This document shows, in pieces, positions 51,275-59,324 of a stretch of DNA of 64,000 bases; position 1 is the stretch's first letter, and each line of letters opens with the position of its first letter. Under the pieces are notes generated by a model. It saw nothing but the letters and a program-made list of their open reading frames with translations, was not told the origin of the DNA and did not search any database. The stretch lies in assembly GCF_048541825.1 (NCBI RefSeq), contig NZ_CP183332.1, positions 3,100,001-3,164,000 of the forward strand. Reading direction: 5' to 3'. The stretch comes from Caulobacter sp048541825 (GTDB lineage Bacteria > Pseudomonadota > Alphaproteobacteria > Caulobacterales > Caulobacteraceae). The position numbers and the translations under genes are program-made.

Positions 51275-52404
51275 TCAAGGTTCCTAACGTTCAGCGGATC
51301 AAGCGGGCGAATGGCCGGGTGGACCTCTACTTCCGCAAGGGACCGCATCACGAAGGCCCGCTAAAATCGTCAGACGGCACGCCGGAATTGTTGGCCGAAG
51401 TCGAAGCCATCCTTGGGCGCTTGGCCAAGTCAGCCGCAGCGTCAAAGGCCCCCGTGGCCGGGACAGTTGGCGCGCTATTGAAGGCGTACAACCGTTCGGC
51501 TGAGTTTCGGGCCATCGCCCAGTCAACACAGGCCGGGTATCAGGACTACATCGATGAGCTGATCGAGGATTGCGGCGAAGTGCTGCTGTCTGAAGTCACC
51601 CGCACCTGGGTGATCGAGATGCGCAACGCCTGGGCCGTGCGCGGCCATCGCGCCGCGAACAATCGCTTCCAGGTCCTGAAGAACGCGCTGGCGCCAGCGA
51701 TCGACGATGACGACGACTGCCGCATCAAGGGTGACCCCTTTAATCGGGTCAAACGCGTTAGGCGCCCCCACGACGCCGGGGAAGCCCATCCGATGTGGGA
51801 GGACCATGAGGTTCAGGCGGCGATCGACTTGGCGCTTCAGCGTAAAAAGCCCGGTCTCGCGCGCGCCATCGCCTTGGGCCGCTATGGCGGGTTTCGGCGT
51901 GGCACGATCTGCACCATTCCCTTGAACGCCCGAACAACGGGCTTCGATGAAGCGGGCCGCCCGCACGGTCGGCTCTATTGGATCACCGAAAAGCGCAAGG
52001 TGCTGGCCGATAAGCGCGAAGACCCACGCCTAAGCGCCATCCTGGCGCGGACGCCCAACCGCGCCCTGACAATCGCCTACAACGCCCGAGGCGAGGCTTG
52101 GAAGCCACGCCAGCTCAATCAGGCCATGGACCGCATCGTGGACATGTTGGTGAAGGTCGAAAAGGCCCGTGCCAACCTAACGATCCATGGCCTTCGCCAT
52201 TCCCGAGGCGTGGAGTTGGCCCAAGCTGGCGCATCGGATGCGGAAATCATGAGCCAGCTCGAGCATGCCACCGATCGGGCCGCGAAGATTTACCGCCGTC
52301 AGGCAGACCGCAGGCGGATGGCAGACGCCGGTCAGGACCGCGTTGACAAGGTTGTGAGCATTCGGGCTAGGCAGGCGGCAAAGAACGCCGCGAACGGCGG
52401 GTGA
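51256..52404 (+). CDS. int: Tyrosine-family site-specific integrase
   Basis: 382 residues. The catalytic set is present: R214/R215 in GGFRRGTICTI, a Lys in ITEKRK (about 246-248), H311-G-L-R314 in TIHGLRHSRG, H337 in QLEHATDR and the nucleophile Y346 in AAKIYRR. The N-terminal arm-binding (about 1-45) and core-binding SAM-like (about 68-165) regions precede it. It ends 79 nt from the att repeat and points toward the tRNA-Arg gene, as expected for an enzyme that inserted the island there. An acidic DDDDD stretch occurs near residue 152. Confidence 0.93.
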   Translation: MAEDGLIKVPNVQRIKRANGRVDLYFRKGPHHEGPLKSSDGTPELLAEVEAILGRLAKSAAASKAPVAGTVGALLKAYNRSAEFRAIAQSTQAGYQDYIDELIEDCGEVLLSEVTRTWVIEMRNAWAVRGHRAANNRFQVLKNALAPAIDDDDDCRIKGDPFNRVKRVRRPHDAGEAHPMWEDHEVQAAIDLALQRKKPGLARAIALGRYGGFRRGTICTIPLNARTTGFDEAGRPHGRLYWITEKRKVLADKREDPRLSAILARTPNRALTIAYNARGEAWKPRQLNQAMDRIVDMLVKVEKARANLTIHGLRHSRGVELAQAGASDAEIMSQLEHATDRAAKIYRRQADRRRMADAGQDRVDKVVSIRARQAAKNAANGG

Positions 52405-52411
52405 ACGCAGG

Positions 52412-52441
52412 CTGTAACAAAACCTGTAACCCGACTGTAAC
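52412..52441. promoter_or_regulatory. Three CTGTAAC repeats at the right island end
   Basis: CTGTAAC occurs at 52412, 52424 and 52435, spaced 12 and 11 bp (about one helical turn), between the integrase stop and attR. The same motif occurs inside the left end (9700 and, inverted, 9741-9747). Spacing and symmetry fit arm-type integrase or excisionase sites. Confidence 0.5.
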
Positions 52442-52446
52442 AACAC

Positions 52447-52466
52447 CCCTGCGCATCAACGCAGGG
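52447..52466. terminator. Hairpin between integrase and tRNA-Arg
   Basis: CCCTGCG (52447-52453) pairs with CGCAGGG (52460-52466) across a CATCAA loop. It lies 43 nt after the integrase stop and 25 nt past the tRNA-Arg 3' end, so it could serve either gene. Following bases are not U-rich on the plus strand; on the minus strand the tRNA end is followed by TTTTCTTT before the hairpin. Confidence 0.4.
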
Positions 52467-52483
52467 CCTCGCTAAGTCATTGA

Positions 52484-52538
52484 AAGAAAATGGCGCGCCC
52501 GGAACGATTCGAACGTCCGACCCTCAGATTCGTAGTCT
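52484..52538. repeat. attR: 55-bp tRNA-Arg end, repeated at 9604
   Basis: Identical over 55 bp to 9604-9658. It covers the 3' part of the intact tRNA-Arg gene and seven bases beyond it. This end keeps the tRNA complete because the left copy carries only the duplicated part. Confidence 0.93.
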
Positions 52539-52567
52539 GATGCTCTATCCAGCTGAGCTACGGGCGC
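52491..52567 (-). tRNA. tRNA-Arg (anticodon ACG)
   Basis: 77 nt on the minus strand. The acceptor stem GCGCCCG pairs with CGGGCGC, followed by G and an encoded CCA. The anticodon loop CTACGAA gives anticodon ACG (wobble-modified to read CGN). The T-loop GTTCGAATC is canonical. It is the integration target of the island and remains intact because the island lies beyond its 3' end. Confidence 0.95.
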
Positions 52568-52822
52568 GCATTGCCTTTCGGCGAGGCGGGGGAAATAGCC
52601 CGTCCCATTGCGGGGCGCAAGCGGCGTTTGGCCGTTAGCGAGAAAAGTTTTCGCCGGGCGTCGCCCCGCCGATGGGCGCCCCGCGCACGGCCAGCGTCCG
52701 GAATGGGTTTTCGCGGACCGGAAGCACGGCCGGGACGTGACAGGCGCGATGGTTTGTTGTCCATGGAGACCTTGCCGGCAGCGGCTCCGCCGTCGCCGTT
52801 CTTCCCCACGGAACCTGTCCGC

Positions 52823-54556
52823 ATGCGTCGCTTCGTTCTCGTCTCCCTGCTCGCCCTTTCCGCCTGCGCCCAGATGCCCGGCGGATCGATGCCGTCCGCG
52901 GCGCCAGCGCCCGTCGCCTCGGCCTCGCCGGCCGCCGCCACGCCGCGCGGCTTCGTCGCCGCAGCCAATCCGCTGGCCACCGAAGCGGGCCTGCGGGTGC
53001 TGCGCGACGGCGGTAGCGCGGTCGATGCGGGCGTGGCGATCCAGGCGGTGCTGAGCCTGGTCGAGCCGCAGAGCTCGGGCCTGGGCGGCGGCGCCTTCCT
53101 GAACTATTACGACGCCAAGACGGGCAAGGTGACGGCCTATGACGGCCGCGAAAAGGCCCCCAGCGGCGCCGGCCCCGACATGTTCATGGGCGCCGACGGC
53201 AAGCCGCTGCCCTTCGTGACCGCCCTGCTGTCGGGCCGCTCGACCGGCGTGCCCGGCGCAGTGGCCATGCTGGCCCAGGCCCAGAAGGACCACGGGACCG
53301 CCAAGTGGAACACGCTGTTCAAGGACGCCGAGACCCTGGCGACCGACGGCTTCGTGGTCAGCCCGCGGATGGCCGGCATGGTCAACAGCCCGCGCGTACC
53401 GCAAAACACCATGCCGGACGTGAAGGTCTATTTCACCAAGCCCGACGGTCAGCGCTACCAGGCCGGCGACACCCTCAAGAACCCGGCCTATGCGGCCACC
53501 CTGCGGCGCCTGGCGGCCGAGGGCCCCAGCGCCCTCTATGAAGGCCCCATCGCCCAGGCGATCGTCGACAAGCTGCAGGAAGGCGCCCTGCCCGGCGGCA
53601 TGACCCTGTCGGACATCAAGACCTATCGCCCGCGCTCGGGGCCCGCCCTGTGCCGGCCGTGGAAGGTCTATTCGGTCTGCGTGCCCAACCCCTCGTCGAG
53701 CGGCCTTGCGGTGCTGCAGGCGCTGATGATGCTGGAGCACACCGATATCGGCAAGCTGGGCCCCAAGGACCCGGCCGCCTGGGCCCTGTTGGCGCAGGCC
53801 GAGCGGGTCATGTACGCCGACCGCGACCGCTATGTGGGCGATCCGTCCTTCGTGAAGGTGCCCGTCGAGGGCCTGCTGGACCCGGCCTATGTCGCCCAGC
53901 GCGCCAAGCTGATCACCGACGTGGCCGGCGCCGCGCCGAGATTTGGCCTGCCCAAGGGCGCGCCCGTGGTCGGCCCCGACGCCACCCAGGAGCCGGCCGG
54001 CACCACCCATTTCGTGGTCATGGACCCGGCCGGCAATGTGGTGTCGATGACCACCACGGTCGAAAGCATCTTCGGCTCGGGCCGGATGGTCGGCGGCTTC
54101 TTCCTCAACAACCAGCTGACCGATTTCTCGTTCTCGCCGGTCGAGAAGGACGGCGCCCCGGCGGCCAACGCCGTGGCGGCCGGCAAGCGTCCGCGCTCGT
54201 CGATGGCGCCGCTGATCGTGCTGGACGACAAGGGCAAGTTCCTGGCCGCCGTGGGCTCGCCGGGCGGCAACGCCATCCTGTCCTATAATCTCAAGGCCAT
54301 GGTCGGACTGTTCTACTGGGGCCTGTCGATGCAGGAGGCCATCGCCCTGCCCAATATCGTCGCGCGCGGCGAAAACTTCTCGGGCGAGGCCGAGCTGTTC
54401 GGCCCCGAGATGGTGGCGGCGCTCAATGCACGCGGCGTGACGGTCAAGGCGGGCCAGAACGAAACCTCGGGGCTGCATGGCGTCATCATCCGGCCAGGCG
54501 GGGTTCTGGAAGGCGGCGCCGATCCGCGTCGCGAGGGCGTGGCGCGGGGGCTGTAA
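52823..54556 (+). CDS. ggt: Gamma-glutamyltransferase (lipoprotein)
   Basis: 577 residues from the ATG at 52823. The signal sequence MRRFVLVSLLALSAC is a lipobox, so it is probably membrane-anchored. Blocks typical of the GGT proenzyme are GFVAAANPLATEAGLRVL, SSGLGGGAFLNYYD and the self-cleavage/nucleophile site Thr394 in GTTHFVVMDPAGNVV, then ESIFGSGRMVGGFFLNNQ. It splits gamma-glutamyl bonds of glutathione in the periplasm. It lies just outside the island, whose cargo includes glutathione synthesis and reduction, but the two are probably independent. Its upstream frame to 52571 crosses the tRNA and is not coding. Confidence 0.93.
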   Translation: MRRFVLVSLLALSACAQMPGGSMPSAAPAPVASASPAAATPRGFVAAANPLATEAGLRVLRDGGSAVDAGVAIQAVLSLVEPQSSGLGGGAFLNYYDAKTGKVTAYDGREKAPSGAGPDMFMGADGKPLPFVTALLSGRSTGVPGAVAMLAQAQKDHGTAKWNTLFKDAETLATDGFVVSPRMAGMVNSPRVPQNTMPDVKVYFTKPDGQRYQAGDTLKNPAYAATLRRLAAEGPSALYEGPIAQAIVDKLQEGALPGGMTLSDIKTYRPRSGPALCRPWKVYSVCVPNPSSSGLAVLQALMMLEHTDIGKLGPKDPAAWALLAQAERVMYADRDRYVGDPSFVKVPVEGLLDPAYVAQRAKLITDVAGAAPRFGLPKGAPVVGPDATQEPAGTTHFVVMDPAGNVVSMTTTVESIFGSGRMVGGFFLNNQLTDFSFSPVEKDGAPAANAVAAGKRPRSSMAPLIVLDDKGKFLAAVGSPGGNAILSYNLKAMVGLFYWGLSMQEAIALPNIVARGENFSGEAELFGPEMVAALNARGVTVKAGQNETSGLHGVIIRPGGVLEGGADPRREGVARGL

Positions 54557-55100
54557 GGGCGACCGACACGGCTGCGCCGCTTCACGCGGTGGGCCGCTGA
54601 AGGCATGGGAAGGGTCGCGGAGCGCCCGGGCCTCGCCCGGATGAGGGAGTAGTGAATACCGTTTCGACGAAGACAGACGCTCCGCGCAGCCATTATCCGG
54701 TGAGCCCTCGGGGCGCGGGGTTTTAACCCGCTTCCGACGTTAGGCCCCCGACGGGTGGAGGGGATAGCGACCCCGTCCAGACCGCATGGGCGATTTCAGC
54801 CCACGCCTGTTGCGCGCCTCGAACCTTCGCCGCCTGGGTTTTCGTCCCGATGTTTCAGGGAACCCGTCCAGATCTGTCGCCAAGGCGGTCACTGAAGACC
54901 CCCGAAGAGCGCTGCCCGCTCGACCACCCCTGACAGCCGCAACGGTCGCCGTACGTGCGCCCTTCCCGTGCTGTCAGGTGAGATTGATTATGCGGGAGGT
55001 TTCGGCGCGTCTGATAGGCGCGATCATCTTTTTTACAAGCAGTTGATCGGGTTGGAGTTTGTTCGGGAAAGTACGGGGATTGAGCGCGGTCTATCCCCAC

Positions 55101-55218
55101 AAGTCCTCCCCCTGAAGGGGGAGGGGTCGACGAAGTCGACGGAGGGGGAAGTGCTGCTGACTCCTTGCGGTCTTCCCCCACCGGCCTCCGGCCGCCTCCC
55201 CCTTCAGGGGGAGGACTT
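55101..55218. repeat. REP-like palindromic element (copy 1)
   Basis: A 21-bp arm at 55101-55121 pairs perfectly with 55198-55218. Each arm is itself a short hairpin (CCCCCTGAAGGGGG). The interior has a GTCGACGAAGTCGAC palindrome and CCGGCCTCCGGCC. The same 21-bp arm sequence recurs at 61079-61099. This is a dispersed palindromic repeat typical of Caulobacterales intergenic regions. Confidence 0.8.
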
Positions 55219-55254
55219 GGTAGCGCGCCGCCGCCCTTCGCGCCGAAGGGAGCC

Positions 55255-55401
55255 ATCCTTAAATCTCACGGCGAGACGATCGCTGGTCTGGAAAGGTCAC
55301 TCAAGAACGACGCTCCGCGTCGCCGCGAAGCGGCCGCCGGAGGCGGTCCTTGACTGACCTTTCCAGACCAGCACGCTGCAGCCTCCAGGAGATTTAAGGA
55401 T
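55255..55401. repeat. Nested inverted-repeat element
   Basis: Outer arms ATCCTTAAATCTC (55255-55267) and its complement (55389-55401) enclose inner 18-bp arms GCTGGTCTGGAAAGGTCA (55282-55299) and its complement (55355-55372). The structure is symmetric over 147 bp. It looks like a mobile palindromic cassette or a structured RNA gene; no ORF spans it. Confidence 0.65.
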
Positions 55402-55472
55402 GAGCGGGACGCGGGGCGTCCGCTTTCGGGAGGGAAGGTAAAGGGTGCTCTCGACCCATTGCTGACCTAAAT

Positions 55473-55606
55473 CCCTCTCCTTTAGGGAGAGGGAGGGGCC
55501 CGCCGCGAAGCGGTGGGAGGGTGAGGGGTTACGAGGCTTGACGGGGTGCCGGCACTCCGTCGAACGCCGTAACCCCTCACCCCAACCCTCTCCCTATGGG
55601 AGAGGG
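55473..55606. repeat. Second palindromic repeat element
   Basis: A 15-bp arm GGGTGAGGGGTTACG (55519-55533) pairs with 55568-55582, and both ends of the element carry CCCTCTCC...GGAGAGGG hairpins (55473-55493 and 55586-55606). It is a different repeat family from that at 55101 but built on the same double-hairpin plan. It ends 73 nt before the histidine kinase stop and may also act as a transcription stop. Confidence 0.7.
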
Positions 55607-55678
55607 AGCAACGTCCGCTCACCACCCCAAACAGACCTTCAATCGGTCTGCTTACGCGTCCCAAGCCATCGGCAGGAC

Positions 55679-57181
55679 CTAGCCCTCAGCCCCATCACCC
55701 GGCGCCGAAGCCACCACAGCCGCCTCCGCCAGCGGCTCTGGAACCCCCGCCAGGCTCAGATCGAACACAGACCCCCCCGGCCCCGTCTCGACCAGCACGA
55801 GGTCTCCCCCGTGGCCCTGGGCCAGCTCGCGGGCGATGGCCAGGCCAAGGCCGGTGCCGCCGCGCCGCACTGAGCCGACGAAGGGCTGGAAGAGATTGTT
55901 CTGGGCGCGTTGCGGCACGCCGGGGCCGTCGTCGGAGAGGCGCAGGATGGACAGGCCCTCGCCGCGATGCAGTTCGACAAACACCCGGCCCTTGCGGCCG
56001 CGATCGGGCGCGCCCTCGATGGCCTCGCGGGCGTTGCGCAGCAGGTTGGTCAGGATGCGATGCAGCTGGTCGGGATCGGCCAGAACCTGCTCGCGCGGGT
56101 CGATGACGGTCTCCAGGGCGACGCCGCCGGGCGCCAGACCGGAGTCCTCGGCGGCGTTATCGAGGGCGGCGCGCAGGGGCGTCGGCCGGGCCACCGGGGC
56201 GGGCTCCTTGGACTTGCCATAGGTCATCACGTCGGTAGCCAGGGTGATGGCGCGGTCCAGCGCCCTTTCGAGACGCGGCAGGGCCTGGGCCACCTTGGGA
56301 TCGCCCAGGGCGGCCAGACGGTCCGACGCCATCTGGGCGCTGGTCAGCATGTTGCGCAGGTCGTGATTGATCTTGGCCACCGCCTCGCCCAGGGCCGCCA
56401 GCCGGGCCTTGGACGCCAGCGCTGTCAGCAGGTCGGTCTGCATGCGGTCCAGTTCCAGCTCGGCGCGGCCGATCTCGTCGCGGCGCTTGGAGACCAGGAT
56501 GCGGGCTTCCGGATCCTTGGGGTCGGCGCGGAACTGCTCCATGGCGCGGGTGATCCGCTGCATGGGGCGCACCAGGAAGATGTTGAGGAACAGATAGACG
56601 AAGAAGCCGGCCAGGCCGGCGACGAACACCGTGATCGCCGCCAGACGCCAGAAATAGGCGACGAGCTGGGCCTTCAGCGGGGCGTCGGGCAGCACCACCT
56701 CGACAAATTCAGCCTTGCGGAACCGGGGCTCGGCCATGACGCGGACCATGCTGCCGGGCGGGCTGGTCAGGGTGAAGAACGGGGCGGCCAGCCATGAGCC
56801 CGGGTTCTGACTGCGCAGATCGACCAGATAGGGGGTCTGCATCGGAACCTTGGGCGGCAGCACCAGGCGCCGGGCCCCGTCGACCTGCACGGCCACCGTC
56901 ACGGCGCCGGCCTGGTCGAACAGCTGGCCGGCGACCGAATCGCTGACCCGCAGTTCGGGATCGTTCTCGGCGATGGTCGAGGCCAGCTCGCCGGCCCGCA
57001 CGCGGTCCAGCAGCCACTGCTCCTCATAGGCCGCCAGGGTGGGCGGAAGGATCATCAGGCCGGCCAGGGTGACGACGAAGGCGGTGAACAGCAGCAGGCG
57101 CGCCGACAGGCCGCGCGGCCACGGGAAGCGTCGCGCGGCGGGCGGGGTCGGGATTTCCGGCGGCGAGACCGTCTCGGTCAT
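55679..57181 (-). CDS. Membrane sensor histidine kinase (HAMP type)
   Basis: 500 residues. Two membrane segments (about 27-50 and 178-203) flank a periplasmic sensor region, followed by HAMP, a dimerisation domain with H273 in AVAKINHDLRNML (the HDLRN variant) and an ATPase domain (LTNLLRNAREAIEG, DDGPGV, GGTGLGLAIAREL). The HDLRN box differs from the common HExxTPL and is typical of a subgroup often acting with atypical partners. No response regulator is adjacent. It is followed downstream by repeat elements. Confidence 0.9.
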   Translation of the reverse strand: MTETVSPPEIPTPPAARRFPWPRGLSARLLLFTAFVVTLAGLMILPPTLAAYEEQWLLDRVRAGELASTIAENDPELRVSDSVAGQLFDQAGAVTVAVQVDGARRLVLPPKVPMQTPYLVDLRSQNPGSWLAAPFFTLTSPPGSMVRVMAEPRFRKAEFVEVVLPDAPLKAQLVAYFWRLAAITVFVAGLAGFFVYLFLNIFLVRPMQRITRAMEQFRADPKDPEARILVSKRRDEIGRAELELDRMQTDLLTALASKARLAALGEAVAKINHDLRNMLTSAQMASDRLAALGDPKVAQALPRLERALDRAITLATDVMTYGKSKEPAPVARPTPLRAALDNAAEDSGLAPGGVALETVIDPREQVLADPDQLHRILTNLLRNAREAIEGAPDRGRKGRVFVELHRGEGLSILRLSDDGPGVPQRAQNNLFQPFVGSVRRGGTGLGLAIARELAQGHGGDLVLVETGPGGSVFDLSLAGVPEPLAEAAVVASAPGDGAEG

Positions 57182-57190
57182 GACCCTGAG

Positions 57191-57928
57191 TTACTTCACG
57201 TCGGGCGCGGGAGCAACGCGCCCGCGTCGCCAATGGCGCCACAGCGGCGGCAGAAACGCCAGCACGCCCATGCCGATGATGGGCAGATAGATCCTCGGCG
57301 ACAGCAGGGTGTGCAGCGCCACGGGGTGACCCTCGGCGAACACATGGCCCAGTCCGGCCCCGATCCCGGCATAGACGAAGGAGCTGGGGACCATCCCCAG
57401 GAACGAGGCGAGCAGGAAGGTGCGCAGCGGCACGCCCATCAGGCCCGAGGCGACATTGACCAGCAGCAGCGGGAAGGCGGGGATCAGCCGCAGGGTCAGC
57501 AGATAGGAAAAGGCGTTGTCGCGAAACCCGTCCTCGATCTTCAGCAGCAGCGGGTTTTTCCAGCGACGCAGGAAGTCGGCGAAGGCCGTGCGGGAGACCA
57601 GATAGACCACCGTAGAGCCGCCGGTAGCCCCGGTGACGGCGACCGCCCCGCCCAGCACCGGGCCAAACAGAAAGCCCCCCGACAGCGACAGGATCAGCGC
57701 GCCGGGCAGGGAAATCGAAACGGTGGCCACATAGACGCCGATATAGGCCGCGATGCTCAACACTGGGTGTTCACGCACAAAGGCCTGCAGGGCCTGGGCC
57801 TGGATCCGGAGGTCCTCCAGCGAGATATGCCCGGCCAAGCCGCTGGCCAGCGCCCAGACGAAGAGCCCCACCAGCGCCACCACGGGCCCGAATCGTCGCA
57901 GCAGCAACAACGCCCGCTCAACGGTCAT
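57191..57928 (-). CDS. TVP38/TMEM64 family membrane protein
   Basis: 245 residues from the ATG at 57928, which overlaps the pyrD stop (ATGA). SNARE-associated family blocks are clear: VSISLPGALILSLSGGFLFG, GATGGSTVVYLVSRTAF and SYLLTLRLIPAFPLLLVN, with GLMGVPLRTFLLASFLGMV. It is the paralogue of the gene at 1161-1877. It is coupled to pyrD, and a histidine kinase starts 10 nt after its stop on the same strand, so a long minus-strand operon from sixA to the kinase is likely. Confidence 0.92.
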   Translation of the reverse strand: MTVERALLLLRRFGPVVALVGLFVWALASGLAGHISLEDLRIQAQALQAFVREHPVLSIAAYIGVYVATVSISLPGALILSLSGGFLFGPVLGGAVAVTGATGGSTVVYLVSRTAFADFLRRWKNPLLLKIEDGFRDNAFSYLLTLRLIPAFPLLLVNVASGLMGVPLRTFLLASFLGMVPSSFVYAGIGAGLGHVFAEGHPVALHTLLSPRIYLPIIGMGVLAFLPPLWRHWRRGRVAPAPDVK

Positions 57929-58983
57929 GCGGCGCCGACCGCGTCCTCGACGGTGGCGAAGCCATCGGCGCGCAGCCGTTTGGCCAGGTCGCGCTTGATG
58001 CGGACCACCAGGTCGGGGCCGCCATAGACGAGGGCGGAATAGAGCTGCACCGCCCGGGCGCCGGCCCGGATCTTGGCATAGGCGCCGGCTCCATCGGCGA
58101 CGCCGCCGGCCCCGATCAGGGCGGTTCGGCCCGCGGCGGCGGCGTGGAAGCGCTTCAGCACCGCCGTGGAGGGCTCCAGCAGCGGCGCGCCCGACAGGCC
58201 GCCGGTCTCGGCCTTGCCGGCCGACTGCAGCGTGGCGGGGCGGGCGATGGTGGTGTTGCTGACGATGATGCCGTCCAGGCCATTGGCGACCACGGTCTCG
58301 ACAATGGCCTCGACCTCGCCGTCCTCGAGATCGGGGGCGACTTTCAGGAAGATCGGATAGTCGCTGGTCGAGCCGGCCTTCAGCATGGCCCGGGTCTCGG
58401 CCAGGCGACCCAGCAATTCCTCCAGCGCCGCCTTGGTCTGCAGGGCGCGCAGGCCCGGCGTGTTGGGCGAGGAGATGTTGACGGTGAAATAGTCCGAGAG
58501 CCCCCACAGGCGGGTCAGGCCGGTGACATAGTCCTCGATCCGGTCGGTCGCGTCCTTGTTGGCCCCGATATTGGCCCCGACGATGCCAGGACGGCCGGCG
58601 CGCCGGGACAGGCGATCGGCGAAAACCTCCAGGCCCTCGTTGTTGAAGCCCATGCGGTTGATCACCGCCTGGTCCTGCGTCAGGCGAAACAGGCGCGGAC
58701 GCGGATTGCCGGCCTGGGGCAGAGGCGTGACGGTCCCCGCCTCCACAAAGCCGAAGCCGGCGGCCAGCATGGCGTCGGGCACCTCGGCGTTCTTGTCGAA
58801 GCCGGCGGCCAAGCCCACGCAGCTGCTCAGGTGCATGCCGGCCAGGGAGATCGACAGCAGCGGATCGTCAGGCGCGCTGTCACGCGGGCCAAGGCCAGCC
58901 TTCAGGCCGCGGATGGCCAGGCCATGGGCGTCTTCGGGGTCGAAGGCGTGCAGCGCGTGGGCGGCGAGATCGTGCAGGCTCAT
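57925..58983 (-). CDS. pyrD: Dihydroorotate dehydrogenase (quinone), class 2
   Basis: 352 residues from the ATG at 58983. It oxidises dihydroorotate to orotate in pyrimidine synthesis, passing electrons to quinone at the membrane. Family blocks: LAAGFDKNAEVPDAMLAAGFG, VEAGTVTPLPQAGNPRPRLFRL, NRMGFNNEG, VNISSPNTPGLRALQ (catalytic Ser in VNISSPNT), VSNTTIARP and IGAGGVADG. The N-terminal ~40 residues form the membrane-associated helical domain of class 2. It overlaps DUF952 upstream and TVP38 downstream by 4 nt each. Confidence 0.95.
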   Translation of the reverse strand: MSLHDLAAHALHAFDPEDAHGLAIRGLKAGLGPRDSAPDDPLLSISLAGMHLSSCVGLAAGFDKNAEVPDAMLAAGFGFVEAGTVTPLPQAGNPRPRLFRLTQDQAVINRMGFNNEGLEVFADRLSRRAGRPGIVGANIGANKDATDRIEDYVTGLTRLWGLSDYFTVNISSPNTPGLRALQTKAALEELLGRLAETRAMLKAGSTSDYPIFLKVAPDLEDGEVEAIVETVVANGLDGIIVSNTTIARPATLQSAGKAETGGLSGAPLLEPSTAVLKRFHAAAAGRTALIGAGGVADGAGAYAKIRAGARAVQLYSALVYGGPDLVVRIKRDLAKRLRADGFATVEDAVGAA

Positions 58984-59324
58984 GCGGACAGAACGCCCAG
59001 CTGCGGCACGCCGTCGCCATCCAGCTTCAGCGACCGCTGCGTGACGACCTCGGGGACGAGCAGGGGGCGATAGAGATGCGGGAACAGCGCCCCGCCGCGC
59101 GAGGCTTCCCACTTCAGGGCCTCGCCCAGCGACTCGGCCTCGACGCCCAGCAGGACCAGGTCAGCCTGGCCGACGAAGTATTTGGCGGCGGTCTCCTGGG
59201 CCTGGTCGGCCCCCGACAGGTGGATGAAGCCGTCGGCGTGATCAACCGCCGAGCCCTTGAACTCGCCGGCAGCCTGGGCGGCCTCCCACTCGGCGCGGGA
59301 GAGGATCTTGTAGATCAGGGTCAT
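58980..59324 (-). CDS. DUF952 family protein
   Basis: 114 residues. Typical DUF952 blocks are YKILSRAEWEAAQAAGEFKGSA, DGFIHLSGADQAQETAAKYF and FPHLYRPLLVPEV. Function is unknown; the fold resembles ADP-ribosyltransferase-like or acyl-binding proteins. It sits between sixA-like and pyrD genes with 4-nt overlaps on both sides. Confidence 0.9.
   Translation of the reverse strand: MTLIYKILSRAEWEAAQAAGEFKGSAVDHADGFIHLSGADQAQETAAKYFVGQADLVLLGVEAESLGEALKWEASRGGALFPHLYRPLLVPEVVTQRSLKLDGDGVPQLGVLSA

Larger units (their letters stand above)
9604..52538. mobile_element. 42.9-kb genomic island integrated in tRNA-Arg(ACG)
   Basis: Perfect 55-bp direct repeats at 9604-9658 and 52484-52538 enclose the element. 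A tyrosine integrase (51256-52404) lies directly inside the tRNA-proximal end, with an excisionase-like gene overlapping its start. CTGTAAC motifs lie just inside both ends. The distance between equivalent repeat positions is 42,880 bp. Cargo is metabolic and stress-related (bufferin operon, cyanase, glutathione genes, FecIR-TonB receptor). No relaxase, type IV secretion, phage structural or partition genes were recognised, so it is best described as an integrative cargo island or a decayed ICE. Confidence 0.9.
54557..55678. other. Repeat-rich intergenic region
   Basis: 1.1 kb without a supported gene. Its first half (to about 55,060) shows no clear element. From 55101 three palindromic elements follow in tandem (55101-55218, 55255-55401, 55473-55606). 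Open frames here are by-products of GC-rich repeats. Confidence 0.7.

Noticed and set aside
52472..54478. A 668-codon minus-strand open frame opposite ggt
   Set aside because: It is antisense to the clear ggt gene, runs through the tRNA and att repeat, and has Gly/Arg/His-rich low-complexity translation. It is a by-product of high GC content.
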